In this document: piece by piece, positions 16,556-26,469 of the stretch | Position numbering within the stretch: the stretch's first letter is position 1 | Layout of the letters: every line of letters starts with the position of its first letter | Origin: an uncultured Pelagibacteraceae bacterium | GTDB taxonomy: Bacteria > Pseudomonadota > Alphaproteobacteria > Pelagibacterales > Pelagibacteraceae | DNA length: 58,915 nucleotides | Reading direction: 5' to 3' | NCBI GenBank assembly: GCA_902574695.1 | Contig: CACGON010000006.1 | Coordinates: 1-58,915, forward strand | Notes under the pieces: model-generated | What the model saw: only the letters and a program-made list of their open reading frames with translations | Told to the model about the DNA's origin: nothing | The model's database searches: none | Program-made: the position numbers and the translations under genes

Positions 16556-18988
16556 ATGAAATCAAAAGCTAAAGTTGTTGTAGTCGGCGGTGGAGTTGTT
16601 GGTGTAAGTGCTCTTTATCATTTAGCAAAAAAAGGTTGGTCAGATGTTGTTCTTGTAGAGAGAAAAGAACTAACCTCAGGCTCAACGTGGCACGCTGCTG
16701 GTTTATTACCTTTATTCAATATGAGTTACTCAGTAGGCCAATTACACAAATATGCAGTCAACCTTTATAAAAAATTAGAGGAAGAGACTGGAAAAAATGT
16801 TGGGTTTAGCGTTGTTTCAAATATCAGGTTGGCAAACAATAAAGATAGAATGGATGAGTATCATCAGTATGCAGGTGTTGCTCAAACTATCGGGGTAAAT
16901 GTAAAATTTTTAACACCCGATCAAGTTAAGGAAATATGGCCACTATGTAATACTTCTGATTTAGTTGGTGCTATTCAACATCCTGATGATGGATATATTC
17001 AGCCAGCTGATCTAACACAAGCTTTAGCTACAGGCGCAAGGAACAAAGGTGCAGAAATTTATAGAAACACAACAGTTGTTGGAATTAAACAAACAAAAGA
17101 TGGTTGGGTAGTTGAAACTGACAAAGGATCAATAGAGTGCGAACATGTGATTTCATGTTCAGGGAACTTTGCAAGACAAACTGGAAAAATGGTTGGCTTA
17201 GATATTCCTGTAATGCCAGTTGAACATCAATATATTGTAACAGAGCCACATCCTGAAATTCAAAAAAGAAAAAAAGATGGATTACCAGAGATGGGCGTTT
17301 TAAGAGATAGTGATAGCAGATGGTATATGAGAGAAGAGGCTGGTGGTTTAATATTAGGACCTTATGAAGATGGAGCTCCAGCTTGTTATGTTGATGGACC
17401 TTCAAAAGATTCTGAGTATGAATTATTTCAAGAAGATCTCGACAGACTTGCACCACACATAGAGGGCGCTATTCACAGGGTTCCTGCTTTTGGTGAAGTC
17501 GGTGTTAAAAAAGTTTATAATGGCGCGATATGTTATACTCCTGACGGAAATCCGATTGTTGGTCCTGCTTGGGGATTGAAAAATTTTTGGATTAATGAAG
17601 GACATAGTTTTGGTATTACAGCTGCTGGTGGAGCAGGATGGCAATTAGCTGAATGGATTGTTGATGGAGAGCCAACTATTGATATGTTAGGCGTTGAACC
17701 TAGAAGATATGGGGATTATTGCTCTAAATCATATTTAAAAGAAAAAAATGAAGAGGCTTATAGTCATGTCTTTATAAACCATTTTCCAGATGAAGAAAGA
17801 CCGGCTGCAAGACCATTAAGAACAGCACCATGTTATGATCGGATGAAAAAAATGGGAGCAGTTTTTGGTCAAAAATTTGGATGGGAGAGACCGAATTTTT
17901 TTGCAACAGATGGCATGGAACAAAAAGATGACTGGTCTTTTAGAAGGTCAAAATGGTTTGAGGCAATTAAAAAAGAGTGCAAAAATGTAAAAGAAAATGT
18001 TGGACTTTTAGATATGTCCGCTTTTGCTAAATGTAGAATTAAAGGTCCAAAAGCTGAAGAATTTTTAGATAAATTAGTTGCAAATAAACTTCCAAAAAAA
18101 GTTGGAAGAATTAATTTATGCCATGCTCTAAATACTAAGGGTGGAGTTCATTCTGAATTTACAATAATGAGAGAGGCAGAGGATAGTTTTTATCTTGTCT
18201 CTGCTGGTGCTTTCCAAAGACTTGATCATGATTGGATATTAAAATGGATGCCCTCAGATGGTTCAGTCCAATTTGAAAATCTAACAAACAGCATGGGTGT
18301 TTTAGTAGTGTCAGGCCCTAAAGCACGTGAACTAATGCAAAGAGTTTCGAAAGATGATTTTTCAAAAGAGAATTTTAAATGGTTAAGCGCAAAAAATGTT
18401 GATGTTGGTTATGCTCCAGTCAATGCAATGCGGGTAAATTTTGTAGGAGAATTGGGTTGGGAACTACATCACCCAATCGAGTATCAAAATCATATATTTG
18501 ATAAATTGGTAGAAGCAGGCAATGATCTAAAATTAAAACCTTATGGTATTAGGGCAATGAATAGTTTAAGAGTAGAAAAATCTTATAAACTAGTTGGTAC
18601 TGAGTTATCAATTGAGTATTCCCCATATGAAAGTGGTCTAGATAGATTTGTTCATCCCAACAAAGGAAATTTTATTGGACTAGATGCTTTAAATAAATGG
18701 CGTGAAAAAGGTTTTGATAATAAATTAATTACACTTGAAGTTCACAATACTACAGATGCAGATGTTTTAGGAAACAATCCAATCTATGAAAATGGATCAG
18801 TAATTGGAAGAGCAACAGGTGGAGATTTTGGTTTTAGACTTGGAAAATCAATTGCATTAGGAATGGTTAAACCAGAGCTTGCAAATGTAGGCCAAAAATT
18901 AAAAATTGATATACTTGGTAAAATGCATGAGGCAACAATACTTGAGGAAAGTCCTTATGATCCTGAAAATAAACTATTGAGAGCATAA
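16556..18988 (+). CDS. Dimethylglycine/sarcosine dehydrogenase, FAD- and folate-type
   Basis: An 810-residue fusion: an N-terminal DAO-type FAD oxidoreductase ([17 protein letters not shown] near residue 11; the STWHAAG motif carries the His that binds FAD covalently in mammalian DMGDH) and a C-terminal GcvT-like tetrahydrofolate domain from about residue 430. It demethylates dimethylglycine or sarcosine, passing the methyl carbon to THF and electrons to ETF. EtfB starts inside its stop (TAATG), then EtfA and ETF-QO follow, so the whole electron path is encoded in one unit. Dimethylglycine is the expected product of betaine demethylation. Which of the two amines it prefers cannot be decided from sequence. 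Confidence 0.9.
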   Translation: MKSKAKVVVVGGGVVGVSALYHLAKKGWSDVVLVERKELTSGSTWHAAGLLPLFNMSYSVGQLHKYAVNLYKKLEEETGKNVGFSVVSNIRLANNKDRMDEYHQYAGVAQTIGVNVKFLTPDQVKEIWPLCNTSDLVGAIQHPDDGYIQPADLTQALATGARNKGAEIYRNTTVVGIKQTKDGWVVETDKGSIECEHVISCSGNFARQTGKMVGLDIPVMPVEHQYIVTEPHPEIQKRKKDGLPEMGVLRDSDSRWYMREEAGGLILGPYEDGAPACYVDGPSKDSEYELFQEDLDRLAPHIEGAIHRVPAFGEVGVKKVYNGAICYTPDGNPIVGPAWGLKNFWINEGHSFGITAAGGAGWQLAEWIVDGEPTIDMLGVEPRRYGDYCSKSYLKEKNEEAYSHVFINHFPDEERPAARPLRTAPCYDRMKKMGAVFGQKFGWERPNFFATDGMEQKDDWSFRRSKWFEAIKKECKNVKENVGLLDMSAFAKCRIKGPKAEEFLDKLVANKLPKKVGRINLCHALNTKGGVHSEFTIMREAEDSFYLVSAGAFQRLDHDWILKWMPSDGSVQFENLTNSMGVLVVSGPKARELMQRVSKDDFSKENFKWLSAKNVDVGYAPVNAMRVNFVGELGWELHHPIEYQNHIFDKLVEAGNDLKLKPYGIRAMNSLRVEKSYKLVGTELSIEYSPYESGLDRFVHPNKGNFIGLDALNKWREKGFDNKLITLEVHNTTDADVLGNNPIYENGSVIGRATGGDFGFRLGKSIALGMVKPELANVGQKLKIDILGKMHEATILEESPYDPENKLLRA

Positions 18989-19737
18989 TGAAAATATTAG
19001 TCGCAGTAAAAAGAGTAATTGATTACAATGTGCAAGTTAGGGTCAAAGAAGATGGCACAGGGGTTGTGACTGACAATGTTAAAATGTCAACTAATCCACC
19101 TGACGATAATGCCGTAGAGGAGGCTGTAAAAATTAAAGAGGCTGGAAAAGCTACAGAGGTAGTAGCTATTACTATTGGTGAGGAAAAAGCTCAAGAAACT
19201 GTAAGAAAAGCCTTAGCAGTTGGCGCTGATAGAGGTATCCATGTAAAAGCAGAGGGAATTTTGGAACCGTTAGCAGTTTCAAAAATTTTACAAAAGGTTG
19301 TGGACAAGGAAAAACCTGATTTAGTATTTATGGGTAAACAAGCAATTGATGATGATTGTAATCAAACTGGACAAATGCTTGCCGCATTATTAAATTGGCC
19401 ACAAGCAACTTTTGCATCAAAGATTGAGGTAAAAGATAAGTCTTTAGAAGTTACAAGAGAAGTCGATGAGGGATTAGAGACTATAGTGGTTAATGTTCCG
19501 GCAATAGTTACCTGTGATTTAAGGCTAAATGAGCCAAGGTATGCTTCTTTACCAAATATTATGAAGGCTAAAAAGAAGCCTTTAGAGCAATTAAGTGCTA
19601 CAGATTTAGGCATTGATACTAAACCAAGAATCGAGCAAATTAAGGTCGAGGAACCTCCTAAACGGAAAGCTGGTATTAAAGTAGCAAGTGTTTCGGAGTT
19701 AGTACAAAAATTAAAAAATGAGGCTAAAGTAATATAA
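18988..19737 (+). CDS. etfB: Electron transfer flavoprotein beta subunit
   Basis: A 249-residue EtfB. It opens [19 protein letters not shown], has the [11 protein letters not shown] segment and the AMP-binding [17 protein letters not shown] motif, and ends with a Lys-rich tail. With EtfA it carries electrons from flavin dehydrogenases to ETF-quinone oxidoreductase. It overlaps the dehydrogenase before it and EtfA after it by one base each (TAATG), so translation is coupled at near-equal dosage. Confidence 0.97.
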   Translation: MKILVAVKRVIDYNVQVRVKEDGTGVVTDNVKMSTNPPDDNAVEEAVKIKEAGKATEVVAITIGEEKAQETVRKALAVGADRGIHVKAEGILEPLAVSKILQKVVDKEKPDLVFMGKQAIDDDCNQTGQMLAALLNWPQATFASKIEVKDKSLEVTREVDEGLETIVVNVPAIVTCDLRLNEPRYASLPNIMKAKKKPLEQLSATDLGIDTKPRIEQIKVEEPPKRKAGIKVASVSELVQKLKNEAKVI

Positions 19738-20690
19738 TGTCGGTTTTATTAATTGCAGAACATAATAATAAAGAGTTAAGACCTTTTACGCTTAACGCAA
19801 TAACTGCAGCATCTCAAATAGATCAAGATTTACATATATTAGTAATAGGTCATAACGCTGATGGAGCAGCAAAAGCAGCTTCATCCGTTCCATTAGTAAA
19901 AAAAGTAATTCATATTGATAACTCAATTTATGAAAATTATTTAGCCGAAAATTTTACTCCAGTGATATTAAAACATGCTGAAAGTTATTCACATATAGTT
20001 TGCTCTGCAAACACATTTGGAAAAAATTTGATGCCAAGAATTGCCGCTTTATTGGATTGTTCCCAGGTAAGTGATATTATTAAAGTTATTTCACCAGATA
20101 CTTTTTTACGACCAATTTATGCCGGCAATGCATTTGCAACAGTAAAGAGTTCAGATAAAAAAAAATGTGTAACCATCAGACCAACATCTTTTGATGCCGC
20201 ACCCTCAGATGGTGGCTCAGCTGAAATAGTTAAAGGTGATGGTGCTGATGAGTTTACCTTAACTAAATTTGTAAAAAAAGAGGAAATCAAATCTGACAGA
20301 CCTGAACTTGGAACTGCAAGGATTGTTATTTCAGGTGGTAGAGGAATGCAAAGTGGTGATAACTTTAAACTAATCACAGCAATAGCTGATAAATTGAATG
20401 CAGCAATAGGAGCGTCAAGAGCTGCTGTAGATGCAGGATATATTACAAACGATCATCAGGTGGGCCAAACCGGTAAAGTTGTTGTCCCTGATCTGTATAT
20501 TGCGGTAGGAATTTCTGGAGCTATACAACATCTTGCTGGGATGAAAGAAAGCAAAGTAATTGTCGCTATAAATAAAGATGGCGAAGCACCTATATTTAGT
20601 GTTGCAGACTATGGACTTGAGGCAGATTTATTCGAAGCATTACCTCAATTTCTCGAAGAATTGAACAAATTAAACACTATACAAAAATAA
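19737..20690 (+). CDS. etfA: Electron transfer flavoprotein alpha subunit
   Basis: A 317-residue EtfA. The C-terminal FAD-binding domain shows [23 protein letters not shown] and the QVGQTGKVV and [19 protein letters not shown] blocks. It forms the ETF heterodimer with EtfB and accepts electrons from the dimethylglycine dehydrogenase and probably from acyl-CoA dehydrogenases encoded elsewhere. It is coupled to etfB by a one-base overlap and followed after 23 bases by ETF-QO. Confidence 0.97.
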   Translation: MSVLLIAEHNNKELRPFTLNAITAASQIDQDLHILVIGHNADGAAKAASSVPLVKKVIHIDNSIYENYLAENFTPVILKHAESYSHIVCSANTFGKNLMPRIAALLDCSQVSDIIKVISPDTFLRPIYAGNAFATVKSSDKKKCVTIRPTSFDAAPSDGGSAEIVKGDGADEFTLTKFVKKEEIKSDRPELGTARIVISGGRGMQSGDNFKLITAIADKLNAAIGASRAAVDAGYITNDHQVGQTGKVVVPDLYIAVGISGAIQHLAGMKESKVIVAINKDGEAPIFSVADYGLEADLFEALPQFLEELNKLNTIQK

Positions 20691-20713
20691 CAAATATTGT
20701 AAAAATTTCCAGT

Positions 20714-22333
20714 ATGTCTAGAGAAGTAATGGAGTATGATGTTGTTATAGTTGGAGGTGGTCCATCTGGGCTATCAAGTGCAATAAAACTAAAACAGTTA
20801 AATCCAGAAATTAATGTTTGTATATTAGAAAAAGCTGCTGAGATAGGTGCGCATATACTTTCAGGTAATGTTTTTGAGACAAGAGCCTTAGACGAGTTAA
20901 TACCTAATTGGAAAGAATTAAATTCCCCAATAAAAACTAAAGTTTCAAAAGAAAAATTTTTATTTTTAGGTAAATCAAAATCTTTAAGTTGGCCAACCTG
21001 GTTATTACCGAAAGTACAACAAAATCATAAAAATTACATTATAAGTCTTGCCAACTTATGCAGATGGTTAGCTGAGCAGGCTGAGTCACTTGGAGTTGAG
21101 ATTTTCCCTGGCTTTCCCGCAAGTGAAATTTTATATAATGATGATGGATCAGTTAAAGGCGTAGCCACTCAAGATATGGGTATTGATAAAGAGGGAAATA
21201 AAAAAGATAGCTTTGAGTCTGGAATTGAATTACACGCAAAGGTAACAATCTTTGCAGAAGGATGTCGAGGACACTTAGGAAAAGAACTAATTAAAAAATT
21301 TGATCTAGATAAAGATAAAGATCCCCAACAATATGGAATTGGTTTCAAAGAAATTTGGGAAGTGAAAGATACTAATCATGATGAAGGTTTAGTGATGCAT
21401 ACTGCTGGATGGCCGCTTGATAGCAAAACTTATGGTGGTAGTTTCATGTACCATGCAGAAAATAAACAAATATTTTTAGGATATGTAATAGGTTTAGATT
21501 ATCAAAATCCACATTTATCACCATTTGATGAATTTCAGAGGTTTAAAACTCATCCTGCAATTAGAAAAATAATAGAAGGTGGTAAAAGAATTTCTTACGG
21601 AGCAAGGGCATTGATAGAAGGGGGATTACAAAGCTTACCTCGAATGTATATGCCTGGAGCATTATTAGTAGGCTGTGATGCTGGCACTTTAAATATGCCT
21701 AAAATAAAAGGTTCACATACCGCGATGAAGAGTGGCATTATAGCTGCAGAGGTCATAAATGATTATATTAAAGAAAGTAAAGATTTATCAAGCTACGAGG
21801 AAAAATTTAAGAATAGCTGGGTTTTCGAAGAGTTACATGCTGCTAGAAATGTAAAACCAAGTTTCAGTTGGGGACTTATTTTAGGGATAATTTTTACAGG
21901 TATTGATCAAATTCTTTTTAGAGGCAAACTACCTTTCACTTTGAAGCATAAACATGCTGATCATGAGTGTTTAAAACCGGCTAACGAAATGCCTAAAATT
22001 GAATACCCCAAACCCGATAATGTAATTACATTTGATAAAACAAGCTCAGTCTACCTAACAGGAACTAATCATGCAGATAATCAACCTGTACATTTAAAAC
22101 TCAAAGATAAAGATTTACCTATTAAATATACATTAGAAAAGTTTGATGAACCTGCACAAAGGTATTGTCCAGCTGGTGTTTATGAAGTTCAAATGGAAAG
22201 CAATATTCCTAAATTTGTAATTAATGCGCAAAACTGTATTCATTGCAAAACATGTGATATAAAAGAACCATCTCAAAATATCACTTGGGTTACCCCAGAG
22301 GGCAGCGGTGGACCAAGATATGGAAATATGTAA
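20714..22333 (+). CDS. Electron transfer flavoprotein-ubiquinone oxidoreductase
   Basis: A 539-residue ETF-QO. An N-terminal FAD motif (VVIVGGGPSGLSSAIKL) is followed by a GCRGHLGK segment, a central quinone- and membrane-associating region, and a C-terminal ferredoxin-like segment, CIHCKTCDIKEP, binding one 4Fe-4S cluster. It oxidises reduced ETF at the inner membrane and reduces ubiquinone, so it completes the route from dimethylglycine to the respiratory chain in this operon. Its stop directly abuts the convergent DUF2237 stop, with no visible terminator hairpin. Confidence 0.95.
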   Translation: MSREVMEYDVVIVGGGPSGLSSAIKLKQLNPEINVCILEKAAEIGAHILSGNVFETRALDELIPNWKELNSPIKTKVSKEKFLFLGKSKSLSWPTWLLPKVQQNHKNYIISLANLCRWLAEQAESLGVEIFPGFPASEILYNDDGSVKGVATQDMGIDKEGNKKDSFESGIELHAKVTIFAEGCRGHLGKELIKKFDLDKDKDPQQYGIGFKEIWEVKDTNHDEGLVMHTAGWPLDSKTYGGSFMYHAENKQIFLGYVIGLDYQNPHLSPFDEFQRFKTHPAIRKIIEGGKRISYGARALIEGGLQSLPRMYMPGALLVGCDAGTLNMPKIKGSHTAMKSGIIAAEVINDYIKESKDLSSYEEKFKNSWVFEELHAARNVKPSFSWGLILGIIFTGIDQILFRGKLPFTLKHKHADHECLKPANEMPKIEYPKPDNVITFDKTSSVYLTGTNHADNQPVHLKLKDKDLPIKYTLEKFDEPAQRYCPAGVYEVQMESNIPKFVINAQNCIHCKTCDIKEPSQNITWVTPEGSGGPRYGNM

Positions 22334-22708
22334 TTAAGAAAGATCTATTGCAAACTTTTTTAAAGTTTCAATAGAAATTAATTTCAAAGTATTTTCGTGT
22401 GTTTTTTTTAAATAAATAGGACAACCTTTTCCTGCCTCAACTGCTTTTGCATACCATCCAGCACAAACACACCAACTATCACCATTTTTTAAACCAGGAA
22501 AACCAAATTCTGGATGTGGTGTGATTAGATCATTACCTGCCTGCTTGCACCATTCTAAAAAATCATCATTGACTTTAGCACAAACAGTATGAACACCTTT
22601 ATCGTTTTCATCAGTTTTACAGCAACCATCTCTATACCAACCAGTTAATGGATCTAATGAACAATCTTCTAAAGTTTCTCCCAAAACATTTTTTTGAATT
22701 TTTGACAT
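22334..22708 (-). CDS. DUF2237 family protein
   Basis: A 124-residue protein matching DUF2237: LTGWYRDGCC near residue 21, HTVCAKVNDDFL, and the 'GDSWCVCAGWYAKA' block. The many Cys and Trp residues suggest a metal or cofactor site, but the function is unknown. The ATG at 22708 overlaps the stop of the upstream 2OG oxygenase (TGATG) and is preferred over the TTG at 22711. It is last in a hisI-oxygenase-DUF2237 minus-strand unit. Confidence 0.85.
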   Translation of the reverse strand: MSKIQKNVLGETLEDCSLDPLTGWYRDGCCKTDENDKGVHTVCAKVNDDFLEWCKQAGNDLITPHPEFGFPGLKNGDSWCVCAGWYAKAVEAGKGCPIYLKKTHENTLKLISIETLKKFAIDLS

Positions 22709-23310
22709 CAAATAGTTTTTGAAATTTTTTTGTCAACCTCAAGATTAAAAGAGAAAGATCTTCTTTCTCCATCCACAGAAAATGGATATGCAGTATGCAT
22801 CAAATAATTTGGAAAAAGTATCATATCACCAACTTTAGGTATATGATTATGAATACTGTTTGAAAGAAATGATTTTTGACCATTTATGAAATCTATTGTT
22901 CCATTTGTTTTTATTTTTTTTTTATTCTTTGTTAAATTTTTCGGTACCTTTAGATATCCAACACCAGATATATCACCATCATGAAAATGAATAGGATTAT
23001 ATTCATTTTTAAATTGTCTCACTACCCAAAAATTTTTTATTTTAATTGTATTCGTATTTTTATTTGTAGACTTCTTTATGTATGAAGAAATATTTTTTAA
23101 TAAAAACTTTTTAATTACTTTGCTCGTAAACTTATCTGATAATCTTATTTCTTGATAAACCTGACCCACAACTCTTTTTGAATAATCATTTTTTTTTGTT
23201 AATTTTTTACTCAAAATTATTCTATCGACTTCTAAATTTATTTTATTAACAATTTTTTTTGGAACTTTAACTTTTGCTAGAGCTGGCCCAAAAGGATTAA
23301 TAATTTTCAT
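22708..23310 (-). CDS. Putative 2OG-Fe(II) oxygenase (small, P4H-like)
   Basis: A 200-residue double-stranded beta-helix protein. The metal motif is HFHDGDISGVGYL, giving H-x-D; the distal His is in FPNYLMHTAYPF, followed by RRSFSFN with the 2OG-binding Arg. This is the layout of the short 'putative 2OG-Fe(II) oxygenase' family found in marine bacteria and their phages. The substrate is unknown. It lies 2 bases downstream of hisI and overlaps DUF2237 by one base, so cotranscription is likely, though no link to histidine synthesis is evident. Confidence 0.8.
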   Translation of the reverse strand: MKIINPFGPALAKVKVPKKIVNKINLEVDRIILSKKLTKKNDYSKRVVGQVYQEIRLSDKFTSKVIKKFLLKNISSYIKKSTNKNTNTIKIKNFWVVRQFKNEYNPIHFHDGDISGVGYLKVPKNLTKNKKKIKTNGTIDFINGQKSFLSNSIHNHIPKVGDMILFPNYLMHTAYPFSVDGERRSFSFNLEVDKKISKTI

Positions 23311-23312
23311 TT

Positions 23313-23780
23313 TTATATTTTAGTAGGATTTGGCTGACCTTTATAAACTTTCTCTGGATCAAACTTTTTTTCTTTTTCTTCAAAATTCATTTTTATATCT
23401 CTTGCATTATCTATTTTTCCAAGTGGTATAGATCTATAAAAACATGATCTATATCCAACATGGCAACTTGACCCATCACCAATGTCAACACTTAACCAGA
23501 CGGAATCTTGATCATCATCAATTCTTATTTCTTTAATTTTTTGGACAAATCCACTTGTTTTACCTTTGTGCCAAATTTGTTTTCTTGATCTACTCCAATA
23601 GTGAGCTTCTTTTGTTTCAATTGAAAGTTTGAAAGCTTCTACATTCATATATCCATGCATTAAAATTTCTTTGGTTTTTGCGCAAGTTGTCACAACAGGT
23701 ATCAAACCATCATTATCAAATTTTGGTGATAATAGGCTACCTTCCTCAATTTCAGCGACATTTTCTCTTTTTTTAAACAT
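23313..23780 (-). CDS. hisI: Phosphoribosyl-AMP cyclohydrolase HisI
   Basis: A 155-residue HisI catalysing the third step of histidine synthesis, opening the purine ring of phosphoribosyl-AMP. Diagnostic blocks are GLIPVVTTCAKTKEILMHGY, EAHYWSRSRKQIWHKG and the zinc-binding GDGSSCHVGYRSCFYR. The C-terminal PRA-PH (HisE) domain is absent, so HisE must be separate. No other his gene is in the window. It is divergent from folE with a 76-base AT-rich gap. Confidence 0.95.
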   Translation of the reverse strand: MFKKRENVAEIEEGSLLSPKFDNDGLIPVVTTCAKTKEILMHGYMNVEAFKLSIETKEAHYWSRSRKQIWHKGKTSGFVQKIKEIRIDDDQDSVWLSVDIGDGSSCHVGYRSCFYRSIPLGKIDNARDIKMNFEEKEKKFDPEKVYKGQPNPTKI

Positions 23781-23856
23781 ATGGTAGTTTATTTAATATA
23801 TCAGAGAATATAATAAATATTTTAAAATATAATAATTAATATATATAGTTTGTCTA

Positions 23857-24459
23857 ATGAAATTAGTTAAAAACGAAAACGAAAAAAAACAAGAAAAAGT
23901 TACAGACGAAGAGGCTAAAGAAGCATTTGTAAAAATACTAAAATGGATAGGTGAAGACCCTAATAGAGAGGGGCTTCTTGAAACTCCAAAAAGAGTAACA
24001 AAGGCATTCAAAGAATACTTTGCAGGATATCAAGAGGATCCGAAAGAGATACTAAATAAAACTTTTGGAGATGTTGAAGGTTATAGCGACATGGTAGTCC
24101 AAAAGAATATTTCAGTACAAAGTCACTGCGAGCATCATATGGCACCTATAATTGGAATTGCTCATGTAGCATATATTCCAAATCAAAGAGTGGTAGGATT
24201 AAGTAAGATTGCAAGGGTAGTTGAGGTATTTTCAAAAAGATTACAAACTCAAGAGAGATTAACAGTCCAAATAGCAAATACCTTAATGGAGTCATTGGAT
24301 GCAAAAGGAGTTGCGGTCACAATAGATTCAACCCACCAGTGTATGACAATGAGGGGAATTAAAAAAGAACAAGCAACAACTGTTACGAACTTTTACTTAG
24401 GCCAATTTAAGGATGATTTAAGTTATCAAAATAGATATTTGAGATTCATCGCAAAATAA
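23857..24459 (+). CDS. folE: GTP cyclohydrolase I
   Basis: A 200-residue FolE that converts GTP to 7,8-dihydroneopterin triphosphate for folate. Visible family motifs are GEDPNREGLLETPKRV, SVQSHCEHHMAPIIG (zinc ligands Cys and His), RVVGLSKIARVV and QCMTMRGI (third zinc ligand Cys). The N-terminal 20 residues are highly charged and unconserved. Folate supply matters here because DMGDH uses tetrahydrofolate and pabBAC lies at 46430, though these are not one operon. Confidence 0.96.
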   Translation: MKLVKNENEKKQEKVTDEEAKEAFVKILKWIGEDPNREGLLETPKRVTKAFKEYFAGYQEDPKEILNKTFGDVEGYSDMVVQKNISVQSHCEHHMAPIIGIAHVAYIPNQRVVGLSKIARVVEVFSKRLQTQERLTVQIANTLMESLDAKGVAVTIDSTHQCMTMRGIKKEQATTVTNFYLGQFKDDLSYQNRYLRFIAK

Positions 24460-24474
24460 TATTAATTAGCATAA

Positions 24475-25479
24475 ATGCCAGATAAATTTAAAGCCTTGGT
24501 TTTAAACCAGGAAGGTGAAAACTTTACTAGAGAAGTAAAAGAATTAGATAAAAGCTTTTTAAAGCATGGAGATGTTTTAGTAAAAGTTGAATATTCTTCA
24601 TTAAATTACAAAGATGCATTAATTTTAAAAAACGGTGCAAGATTAGTAAAAGAATTTCCACATATTCCAGGTATAGATTTTTCAGGTACTGTTGTAGAAA
24701 GTCAAAATCAAAAGTTTAAAGAAGGCGATGAAATAATTCTTACAGGATGGAGAGTTGGTGAGATTTATTTTGGTGGATATTCTCAATATGCAAAAGTTAA
24801 TGGAGATTTTCTTGTTAAAAAACCAAAATCTCTTACATCTAAACAAGCCATGATACTAGGCACCGCAGGGTTTACTGCGTTACAGTGCGCGTTTACTACA
24901 AAACAAACAAGAGAGGTTTTACTGTTAGGAGAAAAAGTTCAAGATGTTTTGGTTACAGGAGCATCAGGCGGCGTTGGAAGTATTGCTACAATGATTTTAA
25001 GTAAATTAGGATGCAATGTTACTGCGGTAACAGGAAAAGATAGTAACAAAGAATATTTAAAATCAATTGGTGCAAAAAATGTTATAAATACTAGTGAATT
25101 AGATAAAGAAGCAAGACCCTTGGATAAAGGTATTTACGATGGTGCGGTTGATACAGTTGGAGGAAACGTTCTATCAAATGTTTTATCTCATATTAGAGAT
25201 GCTGGAATAGTAGCTGCTTGTGGAAATGCATCAGGAATTAAATTAAACACTACTGTAATGCCTTTTATTATAAGAGGTGTTAAGTTATGGGGCATAAATT
25301 CAGTTACAGCATCAATTAAAAGAAGAGAATTTTTGTGGGAAGAGGCTGGCAAACTAGTCGATTTCGCTTTATTAGAAAAATCTATAAAAGAGGTAAGTCT
25401 TGGCGAATTGATTGATGTATACCCAAAAATGTTACAAGGGAAAACATCAGGAAGATATATAGTCAATTTAAATAAATAA
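24475..25479 (+). CDS. acuI: Acrylyl-CoA reductase-like MDR oxidoreductase (AcuI/YhdH family)
   Basis: A 334-residue medium-chain reductase without zinc ligands. Diagnostic segments are SSLNYKDALILKNG, FPHIPGIDFSGTV, the NADPH-binding VTGASGGVGSIA and the C-terminal LQGKTSGRYIV. AcuI reduces acryloyl-CoA to propionyl-CoA and protects cells from acrylate made during DMSP breakdown. YhdH paralogues have the same layout, so the substrate is probable rather than proven. The LysR gene after it starts inside its stop (TAATG). A DddP-like gene at 2352 would supply the acrylate. Confidence 0.8.
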   Translation: MPDKFKALVLNQEGENFTREVKELDKSFLKHGDVLVKVEYSSLNYKDALILKNGARLVKEFPHIPGIDFSGTVVESQNQKFKEGDEIILTGWRVGEIYFGGYSQYAKVNGDFLVKKPKSLTSKQAMILGTAGFTALQCAFTTKQTREVLLLGEKVQDVLVTGASGGVGSIATMILSKLGCNVTAVTGKDSNKEYLKSIGAKNVINTSELDKEARPLDKGIYDGAVDTVGGNVLSNVLSHIRDAGIVAACGNASGIKLNTTVMPFIIRGVKLWGINSVTASIKRREFLWEEAGKLVDFALLEKSIKEVSLGELIDVYPKMLQGKTSGRYIVNLNK

Positions 25480-26369
25480 TGGATTGGGATAAATTAAAAA
25501 TTTTTCATGCTGTTGCTGAAGCTGGAAGTTTTACAAGTGCCACAGTTAATTTGAACCTTAGTCAGTCAGCTATTAGTAGACAAATTCAATCATTAGAGGA
25601 AGATTTAAAAGTAAAACTCTTCGAAAGACATGCGCGTGGTCTGACTCTAACAGAAAATGGTGAATATGTTTTTAAAACTGCACACGAGGTTATAAGTAAA
25701 TTAAAAGAAGTTGAAACATCATTATCGGATCAAAAAAATCATCCAACTGGAAAAATTACTATTACTACAGTAAGAAGTTTTGGTACTCACTGGTTAACGC
25801 CAAGAATTCAAGAATTTATGCAACTTCATCCAGAAATAGAAGTTGAATTAATATTTGATGATAAAGAATTGGATTTAAGTACAAGGCAAGCTGATATCGG
25901 AATTTTTATGAGAAGACCTAAGCAGCTTAACTATATCCAAAAAAAGTTAATTGATATTAATTACCATATTTATGGTTCAACGAAATATTTGGAGAGGTAC
26001 GGTATGCCAAAAACTATCACAGATTTAAATAAGCATCGATTTATATCTTTTGGTAGAGGCACACCCTCTCCCGTTTACAATCCAGATTGGGCTCTTAAAA
26101 TAGGAATGAAAGAGAATAAAAAAAGAAAATCTATTATGAAAGTGAATAGCGTTATGGGCTTATTATTAGCTGTTGAAAGTGGAGTAGGGCTGGCTGCGTT
26201 ACCAGACTACTTAAGCTATCAATCAAAGAATATAATTAAAGTATTGCCAAAAGTAGAGGGTCCAATTACAGAAGCACATTTTGTATACCCACAATCGATG
26301 AAAAACGTTGCTCGAGTCCAAGCTTTTAGAAACTTCTTATATAGCAAGATTTCAGAGTGGGAGTTCTAG
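25479..26369 (+). CDS. LysR-family transcriptional regulator
   Basis: A 296-residue LysR protein. A winged helix-turn-helix occupies residues 1-60 (FHAVAEAGSFTSATVNLNLS, QSAISRQIQSLEEDLKVKLF) and a periplasmic-binding-like effector domain follows. It overlaps the AcuI-like gene by one base, which is unusual for LysR genes (usually divergent from targets), and suggests co-expression with the reductase. The effector is unknown. A hairpin at 26380-26396 may end this transcript. Confidence 0.92.
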   Translation: MDWDKLKIFHAVAEAGSFTSATVNLNLSQSAISRQIQSLEEDLKVKLFERHARGLTLTENGEYVFKTAHEVISKLKEVETSLSDQKNHPTGKITITTVRSFGTHWLTPRIQEFMQLHPEIEVELIFDDKELDLSTRQADIGIFMRRPKQLNYIQKKLIDINYHIYGSTKYLERYGMPKTITDLNKHRFISFGRGTPSPVYNPDWALKIGMKENKKRKSIMKVNSVMGLLLAVESGVGLAALPDYLSYQSKNIIKVLPKVEGPITEAHFVYPQSMKNVARVQAFRNFLYSKISEWEF

Positions 26370-26379
26370 CATAGGTTTA

Positions 26380-26396
26380 AAGGGTGCGACACCCTT
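26380..26396 (+). terminator. Possible terminator hairpin after LysR gene
   Basis: AAGGGTG and CACCCTT form a perfect 7-bp stem around a CGA loop, beginning 11 bases after the LysR stop. No T-run follows, so it is a weak candidate for intrinsic termination. It separates the LysR transcript from the iron operon. Confidence 0.4.
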
Positions 26397-26401
26397 GCAA
26401 T

Positions 26402-26435
26402 TGATAATCATTATCATTGCGAATAATTATCATTA
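26402..26435. promoter_or_regulatory. Fur-type iron operator upstream of futA
   Basis: The stretch contains the perfect palindrome GATAATCATTATC (26403-26415), followed by a second half-site-like AATTATCATT. It closely resembles the classical Fur box built of GATAAT repeats. It lies 55-67 bases before the FutA start, where repression by a Fur-family protein would control the whole iron ABC operon. Alphaproteobacteria also use Fur relatives (Mur) and Irr, so the exact regulator is open. Confidence 0.75.
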
Positions 26436-26469
26436 ACAATTAACAATAAAAAACTAAAAAGGGATAATT

